64,000 bases of DNA from positions 113,033-177,032 of the forward strand of contig NZ_RZHG01000021.1 in NCBI RefSeq assembly GCF_003989795.1, read 5' to 3'. Under the pieces are notes generated by a model. The model searched no databases, was not told where the DNA came from, and was given only the letters and a program-made list of their open reading frames with translations. This DNA is from Vreelandella andesensis. Lineage in GTDB: Bacteria > Pseudomonadota > Gammaproteobacteria > Pseudomonadales > Halomonadaceae. The position numbers and the translations under genes are program-made. This document shows, in pieces, positions 1 through 7,859 of the stretch (positions are counted from its first letter, which is position 1; every line of letters begins with the position of its first letter).

Positions 1-1166
1 ATCAAAACTTAACCACGCTACGTAATCGCGTGAACGAACTGGGTGTGGCTGAGCCGATGGTTCAACGCCAAGGTCCTAGTCAAATCGTCGTTGAGTTGCC
101 CGGCGTTCAAGATACCGTGGCGGCAAAGCGCATTGTAGGCGCGACGGCGAACCTGGAGTTTCGCCTAGAGGCGCGCAACGATACGCCTGATGCGGAAACC
201 GAGCGCTTCGCATTTCGTAATGAACCAGCCCGTTCAGCAGTGTTAATGCGCGATGTCATTATTACCGGTGACAGCGTATCCAACGCGAGCAATAGCTTTG
301 ATGAAAATGGTCGTCCACAGGTCAACATTAACCTAGACGGCACCGGCGGTACGCTAATGAACCGCGCCACGCGCACCAACATCGGGCGCAATATGGCAGT
401 GCTGTTCATTGAGCATAAAAGTGAAGACCGGGTAGAAATAGACCCCGAAACGGGCGAAGAAACGACTGTACGTGAGCCTTACACCGAACGCGGCTTGATC
501 AGCCTTGCCACCATCCAAAGTGCGCTGGGCAATAGCTTCCGGATCACCGGCTTAGACTCACCAACGGAAGCGGCAGAGCTTTCACTTCTGCTTCGCTCTG
601 GTTCATTGGCCGCCCCTATCTACTTTGTGCAGGAGCGCACCATTGGCCCAAGTCTGGGTGCCGAAAACATTGAACGTGGCCTGCTGTCAGTTCAAATCGG
701 CTTGCTGCTAGTCGTTCTGTTTATGCTGGTACGCTACAAAGTGTTTGGTGTGTTTGCCAACATCGCTCTGGCGCTAAACTTAACGCTGCTCGTCGCTGTG
801 ATGTCGATGCTAGGTGCCACGTTAACGCTACCGGGCATTGCTGGGATCGTTCTTACGCTAGGCATGGCAGTGGATGCCAACGTGCTGATATTCGAGCGCA
901 TACGCGAAGAATTGCGCAACGGCCTGTCCATTCAGCAGGCGATCCATGCGGGCTACGAGCGCGCCTTCACCTCTATCGTGGATGCCAACATCACCACGCT
1001 ATTGGTAGCCGTGATTCTATTTTCGATCGGTACCGGCCCGGTGAAAGGGTTTGCCGTTACGCTCTCTATTGGCATTTTGACCTCCATGTTTACGGCACTG
1101 CTGGTGACGCGCGCCATGGTCAACCTGACCTATGGCAGCAAACCCGTCAAAAAGCTGTGGATTTAA
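1..1166 (+). CDS. secD: Protein translocase subunit SecD (5' truncated by window edge)
   Basis: Inner-membrane subunit of the SecDF complex, which uses the proton gradient to help pull secreted proteins through SecYEG. The frame is open from nucleotide 3 to the stop at 1164-1166, so the start codon lies upstream of the window. The visible part begins with the conserved segment containing [12 protein letters not shown], followed by [10 protein letters not shown] and [10 protein letters not shown] of the P1 periplasmic domain. The C-terminal half has the RND-type membrane segments, including the conserved [15 protein letters not shown] stretch. secF follows after a 109-bp spacer that holds a tandem repeat. 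Identity is clear; only about the last 388 codons are present. Confidence 0.97.
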   Translation, partial: QNLTTLRNRVNELGVAEPMVQRQGPSQIVVELPGVQDTVAAKRIVGATANLEFRLEARNDTPDAETERFAFRNEPARSAVLMRDVIITGDSVSNASNSFDENGRPQVNINLDGTGGTLMNRATRTNIGRNMAVLFIEHKSEDRVEIDPETGEETTVREPYTERGLISLATIQSALGNSFRITGLDSPTEAAELSLLLRSGSLAAPIYFVQERTIGPSLGAENIERGLLSVQIGLLLVVLFMLVRYKVFGVFANIALALNLTLLVAVMSMLGATLTLPGIAGIVLTLGMAVDANVLIFERIREELRNGLSIQQAIHAGYERAFTSIVDANITTLLVAVILFSIGTGPVKGFAVTLSIGILTSMFTALLVTRAMVNLTYGSKPVKKLWI

Positions 1167-1170
1167 TAAG

Positions 1171-1245
1171 CATGGATCTGAATGACATAGATCTGAATGA
1201 CATAGATTTGAAAAGCATGGATTTGAAAAGCATGGATCTGAACCA
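1171..1245 (+). repeat. Five-copy 15-bp tandem repeat between secD and secF
   Basis: Five consecutive 15-bp units start at 1171, 1186, 1201, 1216 and 1231. The consensus is catggatctgaatga, with the variants cataga, atttg and aaaag. The array begins five bases after the secD stop. Because 15 is a multiple of three, the array stays open in the frame of the ATG at 1172. It resembles other short intergenic arrays in this window in length and placement, but not in sequence. Confidence 0.85.
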
Positions 1246-1276
1246 CGTGCTTAGCCCAGACTTTAAGAGGTGGTAA
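1172..1276 (+). CDS. Possible 34-residue pentapeptide-repeat leader ORF upstream of secF
   Basis: From ATG 1172 the tandem repeat reads as a short ORF of 34 codons. It contains repeated pentapeptides of the type MDLND, IDLND, IDLKS and MDLKS, then a short tail, and stops at TAA 1274-1276. That stop overlaps the secF ATG as TAATG, the arrangement expected for translational coupling. No convincing Shine-Dalgarno precedes ATG 1172, so translation is uncertain. It may be an accident of a 15-bp repeat. No family is recognised. Confidence 0.25.
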   Translation: MDLNDIDLNDIDLKSMDLKSMDLNHVLSPDFKRW

Positions 1277-2202
1277 TGAAACCCCTATCACAACTGCAAA
1301 TCGACTTTATGGGACGACGAAACCTTGCGTTCGTTATCTCTGCCGTGCTGCTAGTAATATCGATTGGCGCGATTATTTTTCAGCAGCTAAATCTTGGGCT
1401 GGACTTTACTGGCGGTACGCTGGTCGAAGTGCGCTACGGCGCAGCGCCTTCCCTAGACGCTATTCGTCAATTACTCGAAGACAGTGGCTTCCAAGACGTG
1501 TCGGTACAAACGTTTGGAGCGTCGACAGAAGTACTTATTCGCCTTCAGCAGGCGTTCGATGCTGATGTCGGCAACGAAGTCGTCAGTTTGCTACGCGCCA
1601 ATGGCGATAGCGTTAGCCTCGTGCGGGCCGAGTTTGTTGGCGCACAGGTCGGCGACCAGTTACGTGACCAAAGTGGCTTAGGCCTAATGGTGGCTTTGGG
1701 CGTGGTAATGCTTTACGTTGCCTTCCGCTTTCAATACAAATTTGCTCTTGGCGCCCTGCTGGCCCTGCTACACGATGTCATCATCGTTGTCGGTATCTTT
1801 GCGTTGTTTCAGCTGGACTTCGATCTAACGGTATTGGCAGCGATCTTGGCTGTTATTGGCTATTCGCTAAACGATACGATTGTTGTCTATGACCGTATCC
1901 GCGAGACTATTCGCACATCGCGCATTGATGATATGCCGCAAATCTTCAACGAAGCGATCAATGCCACGCTATCCCGCACGCTCGCCACGTCTGGCACTAC
2001 TATATTGGTGTTACTGGCGTTGCTACTGCTGGGTGGCGATATGATTGAGAATTTTGCCGTTGCACTGCTGATTGGCGTTGTCGTAGGCACCTTCTCTTCG
2101 GTTTATATCTCGGGCGCGCTACTTATCCCGTTGAGGCTTTCACGGGAAGATCTTATCCCCACCAAGAAAGAGCTGGACGAAGAGGAAGAAGAGCTGCCTT
2201 AA
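1276..2202 (+). CDS. secF: Protein translocase subunit SecF
   Basis: Partner of SecD in the proton-driven SecDF accessory complex of the Sec translocon. ATG 1276 is preferred over GTG 1270 because AAGAGG at 1265-1270 is correctly spaced for it; this gives 308 residues, a normal SecF length. Seen features are a first membrane helix near residues 15-35, the GLDFTGGTLVEVRY motif of the periplasmic domain, and five C-terminal membrane helices with the conserved YSLNDTIVVYDRIRE segment. The C-terminus is acidic and ends in a run of Glu residues. It is the last gene before a strong terminator. Confidence 0.97.
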   Translation: MKPLSQLQIDFMGRRNLAFVISAVLLVISIGAIIFQQLNLGLDFTGGTLVEVRYGAAPSLDAIRQLLEDSGFQDVSVQTFGASTEVLIRLQQAFDADVGNEVVSLLRANGDSVSLVRAEFVGAQVGDQLRDQSGLGLMVALGVVMLYVAFRFQYKFALGALLALLHDVIIVVGIFALFQLDFDLTVLAAILAVIGYSLNDTIVVYDRIRETIRTSRIDDMPQIFNEAINATLSRTLATSGTTILVLLALLLLGGDMIENFAVALLIGVVVGTFSSVYISGALLIPLRLSREDLIPTKKELDEEEEELP

Positions 2203-2243
2203 ACAACAGCTCTGTCGCGCCAACGCCTTAACTGGCGCACAAC

Positions 2244-2280
2244 AAAAAAGCCCTGCTGGTTCTCACCAGCAGGGCTTTTT
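2244..2280. terminator. Bidirectional rho-independent terminator between secF and suhB
   Basis: An 11-bp perfect stem (2250-2260 with 2265-2275) has a TCTC loop. It is flanked by six A on the left and five T on the right, so it can terminate the rightward secDF transcript and the leftward suhB transcript. Confidence 0.9.
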
Positions 2281-2301
2281 AATTAGATCATTTTTTAACG
2301 T

Positions 2302-3096
2302 TTAAAAATGCGGTGCCAATTGCTTAATCAAGGCCTTGTACAGTCGCGGCCCGGCGGCCATTAACTGGCCTTCAGCATTCACTGATGGCTTGCCATCAGG
2401 CGTACCCATCAACGCCCCGGCCTCTTTCAGCAATAACGTACCCACCAGCATATCCTGCTCTTCAAGACCTAGGACAAAAACACTGTCTACACGGCCACAG
2501 GCAAGCTCGCAAATATCCAGCAGGCCGCTGCCAGAAGCCAACATGGCGTCTACCTGGGGCGCTAGCTGTTGAGTAACGGTTAAGTAAGTCGGTAAATGAT
2601 TTGGGCGCAACCAGGTTTCCGGCAGGCTCATTGCTACACGCGTACCGCTAATGGCGGTAGGCTTGCTAACGCGCATGCGCTTGTCATTGTACTGGGCGCC
2701 ACGGCCGCGGCTGGCGATATACTCATCGTCAGCAAAAGGGCAGATAAGCACCGCATGCTCGGGACGACCTTTAACGAGACACACCACTGAGAGAGCAAAG
2801 CCTTTTCCTGCCACCGCTAAATTGGAATAGCCGTGCATTGGTTCAATTTTCCAGACAACATCAGCACCTTCGCCTTCGCCCGCTTTATGGGGCGTATAGC
2901 GGCCACTGAAGCCGTGCAGGGGGTACCCTCGCTGCAACTGCTGAACAATGGTAGCCTCTGCTTTGCGAGCTGTGTCTTCTAGCAAGCGGTCGAGGTTAAA
3001 TTCATCGTGAGCATTTTCAATGCGCTCACGAACACGTAAAAAGTGTTCAACAGCGCCACGCGCAGCGCGCAGCGTAAATTGGACCATAGGGTTCAT
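2302..3096 (-). CDS. suhB: SuhB / inositol monophosphatase family protein with lost metal ligands
   Basis: A 264-residue member of the inositol monophosphatase family in the usual place of suhB (secF-suhB-trmJ-cysE). E. coli SuhB binds RNA polymerase with Nus factors during rRNA antitermination. The N-terminus (MNPMVQFTLRAARGA), the GRGAQYNDKRMRVS segment and the fold pattern are kept. However, the metal-binding signature normally reading DPLDGTTNF is here EPMHGYSNL (residues 85-93), so both aspartates are replaced (E85, H88). The upstream EE..G metal motif is also missing, while the late Asp in EQDMLVG is kept. Catalysis is therefore unlikely, and a structural or regulatory role is inferred. 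A suitable SD (AAGG) precedes ATG 3096. Confidence 0.88.
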   Translation of the reverse strand: MNPMVQFTLRAARGAVEHFLRVRERIENAHDEFNLDRLLEDTARKAEATIVQQLQRGYPLHGFSGRYTPHKAGEGEGADVVWKIEPMHGYSNLAVAGKGFALSVVCLVKGRPEHAVLICPFADDEYIASRGRGAQYNDKRMRVSKPTAISGTRVAMSLPETWLRPNHLPTYLTVTQQLAPQVDAMLASGSGLLDICELACGRVDSVFVLGLEEQDMLVGTLLLKEAGALMGTPDGKPSVNAEGQLMAAGPRLYKALIKQLAPHF

Positions 3097-3238
3097 GATC
3101 GGGCCTTGTCACAGTGATGTTAAAGAACGGGGGCAGTGGCAGGACTGCTTTGGCGCGCAATTCTAACAGAGCCCCCTCGGGCATGCCATCGACTCATGCT
3201 AAACTGCGCATTTCCCGCACTTGATTACCGAGCCCATT

Positions 3239-3991
3239 ATGCTTGAGCGCATCCGTATTGTTCTTATTGGCACTAGTCATCCTGGTAACATTGGCGGCGT
3301 CGCCCGCGCCATGCACAACATGGGCTTAGCCGATTTGGCCCTGGTGGCACCGCGCTGTGAGGTGATTACCCAAGACAGCATTTCCCGCGCTTCGGGGGCC
3401 GACCACCTGCTTCATGAGGCAAAGGTTTACCCTACCCTTGAAGACGCTGTTGCTGACTGCACGCTTGCCGTGGGTGCCAGCGCCCGCTCGCGCACGCTCC
3501 CTTGGCCGATGATATCCCCCCGCGAACTGGCCGAACGTCTGCCCGGTGAATGCCAGCCTGAAAACTCACATGTCGCTCTGGTATTCGGTCGCGAGGACAG
3601 CGGCTTAACGAATGCCGAATTGCAGCGCTGTCATGCCCATGTGCATATCCCTACCAATGCAGATTTCAGCTCGCTAAACCTAGCCGCCGCCGTTCAGGTC
3701 ATCGCATACGAGTGCCGTATGGCATGGCTTAGTCAACAAGGCACCGTCAACACCGCACAGGAAGATAATGACGCGCTGGCGACTCACATCGAGCTAGAGC
3801 GCTACTTTGAGCACCTGGAACGCACACTGATTGCTATTGAATTTCATGACCCAGCGCAGCCGCGACAGTTGATGGCTAGACTGCGCCGTCTTTACCTACG
3901 TGCTCGCCCTGAAAAAATGGAAATGAATATTCTGCGTGGCATTCTTTCAGCAACCGAAAAAGCGGCAGACCAACATCGCCCACGATCTTGA
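3239..3991 (+). CDS. trmJ: tRNA (cytidine/uridine-2'-O-)-methyltransferase TrmJ
   Basis: SPOUT-class methyltransferase that 2'-O-methylates position 32 of several tRNAs. ATG 3239 is chosen over the in-frame TTG at 3221 because the protein then begins MLERIRIVLIGTSHPGNIGG, matching the family N-terminus. Length is 250 residues. The knotted-fold motifs TSHPGNIGGVARAM, GASARSRTLPWPM, ALVFGREDSGLTNAEL and SSLNLAAAVQVIAYE are all present. It is transcribed divergently from suhB and is followed by cysE on the same strand after a 134-bp gap with no gene seen. Confidence 0.96.
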   Translation: MLERIRIVLIGTSHPGNIGGVARAMHNMGLADLALVAPRCEVITQDSISRASGADHLLHEAKVYPTLEDAVADCTLAVGASARSRTLPWPMISPRELAERLPGECQPENSHVALVFGREDSGLTNAELQRCHAHVHIPTNADFSSLNLAAAVQVIAYECRMAWLSQQGTVNTAQEDNDALATHIELERYFEHLERTLIAIEFHDPAQPRQLMARLRRLYLRARPEKMEMNILRGILSATEKAADQHRPRS

Positions 3992-4125
3992 TAATAACAG
4001 CAGACTGAGCAACCTAAACTTGAAGTCGCATCAGTGTGCCCCAAGCTATTTTCCTGAACCCTATGTTGCACTAACCATATTCCAAAAAATGATGATTGCC
4101 GCCTTTTAACGCCCAAGGATCACTT

Positions 4126-5055
4126 ATGTTTCAACGCCTACGTGAAGACATTAATAGCGTATTCGACCGCGACCCCGCGGCACGTAACTTTCTCGAGGTG
4201 CTGACCAACTACCCCGGCCTGCACGCCTTGCTGCTTCACCGCTGCAGTCACTGGTTATGGAAGAAAAACCTTAAATGGTTGGCGCGAACGCTATCGACGT
4301 TTTCACGTTGGTTGACCGGTATTGAGATCCACCCAGGCGCCACCATTGGCCGACGCTTCTTTATTGATCACGGCATGGGCGTGGTGATCGGTGAAACGGC
4401 GTTGGTTGGCAACAACGTAACTCTCTATCAAGGCGTTACCTTAGGCGGCACCAGTTGGAATAAAGGCAAGCGACACCCTACATTGGGAGATGGGGTCATT
4501 GTTGGCGCTGGCGCTAAAATTCTTGGTCCTTTCACCGTTGGCGCGGGAGCCAAGATTGGCTCTAACGCCGTGGTTACCAAAGAAGTCCCTTCAGGCGCGA
4601 CGGTGGTTGGCATTCCGGGCAAAATCGTTAAACGCGCGGACCCCGATGTCGAGGAAGCGTTAGACGTTGACCCGGCTCGGCGAGAAGCGATTTGCCAAAA
4701 ATTTGGCTTCGATGCGTATGGTGTTAGCCAAGATATGCCCGACCCCGTGGCACGTTCGATGCAGGCGATGCTTGACCATATGCACGCCGTCGATGAGCGC
4801 ATTGAGCGTATGTGCTCGACACTGCGCAAACTAGATGCCAACTACCGCGACGGCCAATTACCGACCCTGCGGGATGAAGACTTCGCGGATATTTTGGACG
4901 AAAACGACACCGGCTGCCCAGGCGTTGGCAAAAACAGCCACGCCTCTAACGTCAGCGCCGGGGCGAACAAGACAGACGCCGTTAGCACCCAACAAACCGC
5001 TCACAATTCCACTACTAATCCAGAGACTGACTCAACGACATCGCGCAATAGTTGA
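4126..5055 (+). CDS. cysE: Serine O-acetyltransferase CysE with C-terminal extension
   Basis: Acetylates L-serine with acetyl-CoA, the first step of cysteine synthesis, and so feeds cysteine to the iscS desulfurase encoded next. ATG 4126 has AAGGA at 4115-4119. The first ~175 residues carry the N-terminal helical region and the left-handed beta-helix hexapeptide repeats, with [33 protein letters not shown] and GIPGKIVKR. The total of 309 residues is long. Residues from about 235 on form a polar tail rich in Asp, Thr, Asn and Ser with no recognised domain. The stop codon overlaps the -35 element of the likely iscR promoter. Confidence 0.95.
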   Translation: MFQRLREDINSVFDRDPAARNFLEVLTNYPGLHALLLHRCSHWLWKKNLKWLARTLSTFSRWLTGIEIHPGATIGRRFFIDHGMGVVIGETALVGNNVTLYQGVTLGGTSWNKGKRHPTLGDGVIVGAGAKILGPFTVGAGAKIGSNAVVTKEVPSGATVVGIPGKIVKRADPDVEEALDVDPARREAICQKFGFDAYGVSQDMPDPVARSMQAMLDHMHAVDERIERMCSTLRKLDANYRDGQLPTLRDEDFADILDENDTGCPGVGKNSHASNVSAGANKTDAVSTQQTAHNSTTNPETDSTTSRNS

Positions 5056-5080
5056 CCAAAGCACTCAGGATTTCCATAAT
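5052..5080 (+). promoter_or_regulatory. Predicted sigma-70 promoter for iscR
   Basis: TTGACC at 5052-5057 and CATAAT at 5075-5080 are separated by exactly 17 bp, a strong sigma-70 match, about 50 bp upstream of the iscR start. I did not recognise a clear type-1 IscR box over it, although IscR autoregulation would be expected. Confidence 0.6.
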
Positions 5081-5131
5081 GGCGCTACATTTGCCGTAAG
5101 TGCGCTGAGGTTCAGCGTCGAGGTGCCTGTT

Positions 5132-5599
5132 ATGCGCTTGACCACTAAAGGCCGTTACGCCGTTACCGCCATGCTCGATTTGGCGATAAATACTCCTCAA
5201 GGCCCTACTAGCCTTGGGGATATCTCGCAGCGTCAGGAAATTTCGCTCTCCTATCTTGAACAACTATTTGCACACTTACGCCGTGCAGGCCTCGTTAACA
5301 GCGTGCGCGGCCCAGGTGGCGGCTATTTACTGGCTAAGCCGGCCGAAGACATCAGTGTTTCCCAAGTGATTGATGCCGTAAATGAGACCGTGGATGCAAC
5401 ACGTTGCCAAGGGCTTTCAGACTGCCAACAAGGCGATACCTGCCTAACCCACCATCTGTGGTGTGAGCTGTCAGGACAGATTCGTAACTTCCTTGATGAC
5501 ACTAGCCTTGCACAACTCATGCAGCGCCCCGATGTAATACGCATTGCCTCTCGGCAGAAGCAGCGCGTAGAAGCAGGCATTCTCGCCTCATCCCCTTAA
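5132..5599 (+). CDS. iscR: Fe-S cluster-sensing transcriptional regulator IscR
   Basis: Rrf2-family regulator that represses the isc operon when it holds a [2Fe-2S] cluster. The start at ATG 5132 gives 155 residues beginning [18 protein letters not shown], the canonical N-terminus. The frame is also open further upstream through cysE, but that part is not IscR-like. The winged-helix DNA-binding region contains [20 protein letters not shown] and GPGGGYLLA. The cluster ligands C92, C98, C104 and H107 sit in RCQGLSDC...TCLTHHLW at the same numbering as in E. coli, so cluster sensing should be intact. First gene of a shortened isc operon. Confidence 0.96.
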   Translation: MRLTTKGRYAVTAMLDLAINTPQGPTSLGDISQRQEISLSYLEQLFAHLRRAGLVNSVRGPGGGYLLAKPAEDISVSQVIDAVNETVDATRCQGLSDCQQGDTCLTHHLWCELSGQIRNFLDDTSLAQLMQRPDVIRIASRQKQRVEAGILASSP

Positions 5600-5624
5600 C
5601 GGCCTTCACCGCACGTTGGACTCT

Positions 5625-6797
5625 ATGACGATGACTTCCCCCTCTTCGCTGCCGATTTATTTGGACTATGCCGCGACGACACCGGTAGATACCCGCGTGG
5701 CTGACGTCATGCAGCGCTACTTAACCGTTGACCAGCTATTCGCCAACCCCGCCTCGCGCAGCCATATGCTGGGCTGGCAGGCAGAACAGGTGGTAGAGCA
5801 GGCCCGTCGCCAAGTAGCAGACACCGTTGGCGCGGACCCACGTGAAATGGTTTGGACCAGTGGTGCCACTGAAGCCAACAATCTAGCGCTGATTGGCTAT
5901 ATGCGCGCCAACCGTGAGCGCGGCATGCATTTAGTTACCTCTACCATTGAGCATAAAGCGATTGTCGATACTGCCCACGCCTTAGAAAGCGAAGGTTTTG
6001 AGGTGACGTGGCTAACGCCAGGACGAGACGGCCGCACTTCCCCTGAACAGTTGCGCGCAGCCATGCGTGATGACACGGCACTGGTGTCGTTAATGGCAGT
6101 CAATAATGAATTGGGCAGCATTAACGATATTGCCGCGCTGGCAGACGTTGCCCATGAGTTTGGTGCCGTTTTTCACACCGATGCGGCACAAGCCGTGGGG
6201 CGCATTCCATTAGATGTGGTGGCGCAACAGATCGATTTAATGTCGCTGTCTGGTCACAAAACTTACGGCCCTAAAGGGGTTGGGGCGCTCTATGTTAAGC
6301 GCCATCCCGATATACGCATAGAAGCACTTATCCATGGCGGCGGCCACGAACGGGGCATGCGTTCCGGAACACTTCCGACCCATCAAATTGCGGGCATGGG
6401 TGAAGCATTTGCACTTATGCAACACCAACAGCAGGAAGATCAAGCCCATATTGCTCAGCTACGTGAACGCTTCCTAAAGGGGCTAGAAGATGTTGATGGC
6501 GTCTTTGCCAATTCCCCATTGGAAAATGTCGTTCCCAATATTTTAAATCTGGCGTTTCAAGGGGTAGATGGCGAATCCCTATTGATGGCACTGCGCGATG
6601 TGGCCGTGTCAACCGGCTCTGCCTGTAACTCTGCTAGCGTCGACCCTTCCTATGTTTTATTGGGAATTGGTACGCCGCGCGCCCTTGCACTCTCGTCGTT
6701 GCGTTTTAGCTTTGGGCGTTTTACCACCGATGCCGACATTGATTACGCGCTGACACTACTGCGCCACGCGTTATGCGGACTACGCTCAACGCGTTAA
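5625..6797 (+). CDS. iscS: Cysteine desulfurase IscS, lacking the C-terminal tail
   Basis: PLP enzyme that removes sulfur from cysteine for Fe-S clusters and tRNA thiolation. Seen are the N-terminal LPIYLDYAATTPVD, the PLP lysine in SGHKTYGPKG, GGGHERGMRSGT, the active-site cysteine in STGSACNSAS and the RFSFGRFTT segment. ATG 5625 (GGA just upstream) or ATG 5631 could be the start. The protein ends right after the helix with HALCGLRSTR. Compared with the E. coli sequence as I recall it, about the last 20 residues are absent, the part implicated in docking IscU. No iscU gene follows, so the truncation and the missing partner agree. Confidence 0.94.
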   Translation: MTMTSPSSLPIYLDYAATTPVDTRVADVMQRYLTVDQLFANPASRSHMLGWQAEQVVEQARRQVADTVGADPREMVWTSGATEANNLALIGYMRANRERGMHLVTSTIEHKAIVDTAHALESEGFEVTWLTPGRDGRTSPEQLRAAMRDDTALVSLMAVNNELGSINDIAALADVAHEFGAVFHTDAAQAVGRIPLDVVAQQIDLMSLSGHKTYGPKGVGALYVKRHPDIRIEALIHGGGHERGMRSGTLPTHQIAGMGEAFALMQHQQQEDQAHIAQLRERFLKGLEDVDGVFANSPLENVVPNILNLAFQGVDGESLLMALRDVAVSTGSACNSASVDPSYVLLGIGTPRALALSSLRFSFGRFTTDADIDYALTLLRHALCGLRSTR

Positions 6798-6855
6798 ACG
6801 GCTGATGCCACCACTAAGCAACCAGCCTACCGACTTCTTTAAGGAGGACGCCCCA

Positions 6856-7182
6856 ATGGCAACTCTCAACATTACCCCTTCTGCTGCTCAGCAAATCCGT
6901 CACGTTCTCGATGAGCGTGGCCAGGGCCTTGGGCTGCGTGTTTCCGTTAAGCCTAGCGGCTGCTCAGGCTATAGCTACGTGCTCGATTTTGCCGATGACG
7001 TCAACGATGACGAAATCCGCTTTGAGGAGCATGGCGCCAGCGTGTATGTCGCTCCGGACGCGCTAGAAATACTCAACGGCAGTGAAGTGGACTATGTAAG
7101 CGAAGGACTGAATCGGTTTTTCCGTTTCAACAATCCTAACGTGAAAGATGAGTGCGGCTGTGGCGAAAGCTTCACGGTCTAA
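6856..7182 (+). CDS. iscA: Iron-sulfur cluster assembly protein IscA
   Basis: A-type Fe-S carrier of 108 residues. It starts at ATG 6856 behind a strong AAGGAGG. The three metal-binding cysteines are present, C36 in PSGCSGYSY and C100/C102 in the C-terminal NPNVKDECGCGESF motif. That tail matches IscA rather than ErpA or SufA from memory. In relatives such as Pseudomonas, iscU lies before and hscB-hscA-fdx-iscX after it; here ndk follows directly, so those genes have been lost from the locus. Confidence 0.93.
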   Translation: MATLNITPSAAQQIRHVLDERGQGLGLRVSVKPSGCSGYSYVLDFADDVNDDEIRFEEHGASVYVAPDALEILNGSEVDYVSEGLNRFFRFNNPNVKDECGCGESFTV

Positions 7183-7290
7183 GTGGTTAGCGCTGCATCA
7201 CCGGTATTCATCATCCCCTTGAGGCGCTATAATCGCGCCCACTCGGCAACCGGTAATGCAAAAGCAGTACTGCCGACTCATTTTTCCTGC

Positions 7291-7314
7291 GCCGCCTCGG
7301 CTTTCCGGGGCGGC
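7291..7314 (+). other. GC-rich hairpin in the iscA-ndk spacer
   Basis: A 9-bp stem (gccgcctcg at 7291-7299 with cggggcggc at 7306-7314, including one G-T pair) and a 6-nt loop lie between iscA and ndk. No T-run follows, so a standard terminator is not supported. It could structure the ndk leader or stabilise the isc mRNA end. Confidence 0.35.
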
Positions 7315-7348
7315 ACTTCTGGTTTATGCCTCTTAAGGAGATTCCACC

Positions 7349-7774
7349 ATGGCTATTGAACGTACCCTTTCTATTATCAAGCCTGATGCCGTTGCTAAAA
7401 ATGCGATTGGCGACATCATTTCTCGCTTTGAAAAAGCAGGCTTGAACGTTATTGCGGCTAAGATGGTTCATCTTTCTGAAGATAAAGCTGGCGGTTTCTA
7501 CGCCGAACACAAAGAGCGTCCTTTCTTTAAAGACCTCGTTGGCTTCATGACCTCTGGCCCCGTCGTCGTTCAAGTATTGGAAGGCGAAGGCGCTATTGCT
7601 AAAAACCGCGATTTGATGGGCGCTACTAACCCGAAAGAAGCGGCACCCGGCACTATCCGCGCTGACTTTGCGGAAACAATTGACGCTAACGCTGTCCATG
7701 GTTCTGATTCTCCGGAAAGCGCTGAACGCGAAATTAGCTACTTCTTCGGTAACGATGAAATTTGCCCGCGCTAA
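7349..7774 (+). CDS. ndk: Nucleoside diphosphate kinase
   Basis: Transfers the gamma phosphate of ATP to nucleoside diphosphates through a phosphohistidine, balancing NTP and dNTP pools. The 141-residue protein has the family length, the N-terminal [12 protein letters not shown] motif, [17 protein letters not shown] and the catalytic H117 in NAVHGSDS. A strong AAGGAG precedes ATG 7349. A terminator follows. Confidence 0.98.
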   Translation: MAIERTLSIIKPDAVAKNAIGDIISRFEKAGLNVIAAKMVHLSEDKAGGFYAEHKERPFFKDLVGFMTSGPVVVQVLEGEGAIAKNRDLMGATNPKEAAPGTIRADFAETIDANAVHGSDSPESAEREISYFFGNDEICPR

Positions 7775-7817
7775 ACCAAGCGTGCCGCCGATTCAACATC
7801 CGTTGCCGGCCATTTTC

Positions 7818-7841
7818 GCGGGGGTTATGCCCCCGCCTTTT
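7818..7841 (+). terminator. Rho-independent terminator after ndk
   Basis: A 7-bp stem GCGGGGG (7818-7824) pairs with CCCCCGC (7830-7836) around a TTATG loop and is followed by a short T-run. It lies only 18 bp before the rlmN start. Confidence 0.75.
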
Positions 7842-7859
7842 CTCTGAACGCTGACCGCC

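Noticed and set aside
2302..3096. suhB motif change as a sequencing error or pseudogene
   Set aside because: The frame is intact over the full family length and the substitutions are clean codon changes at several separate motifs, not a frameshift.
3992..4125. Small gene between trmJ and cysE
   Set aside because: Only an out-of-frame minus-strand ORF overlaps this gap; no RBS or family resemblance was seen.
4835..5131. N-terminally extended IscR reading through the end of cysE
   Set aside because: The extra ~99 residues are out-of-frame cysE sequence; the canonical IscR start [11 protein letters not shown] is at 5132, with a strong promoter between.
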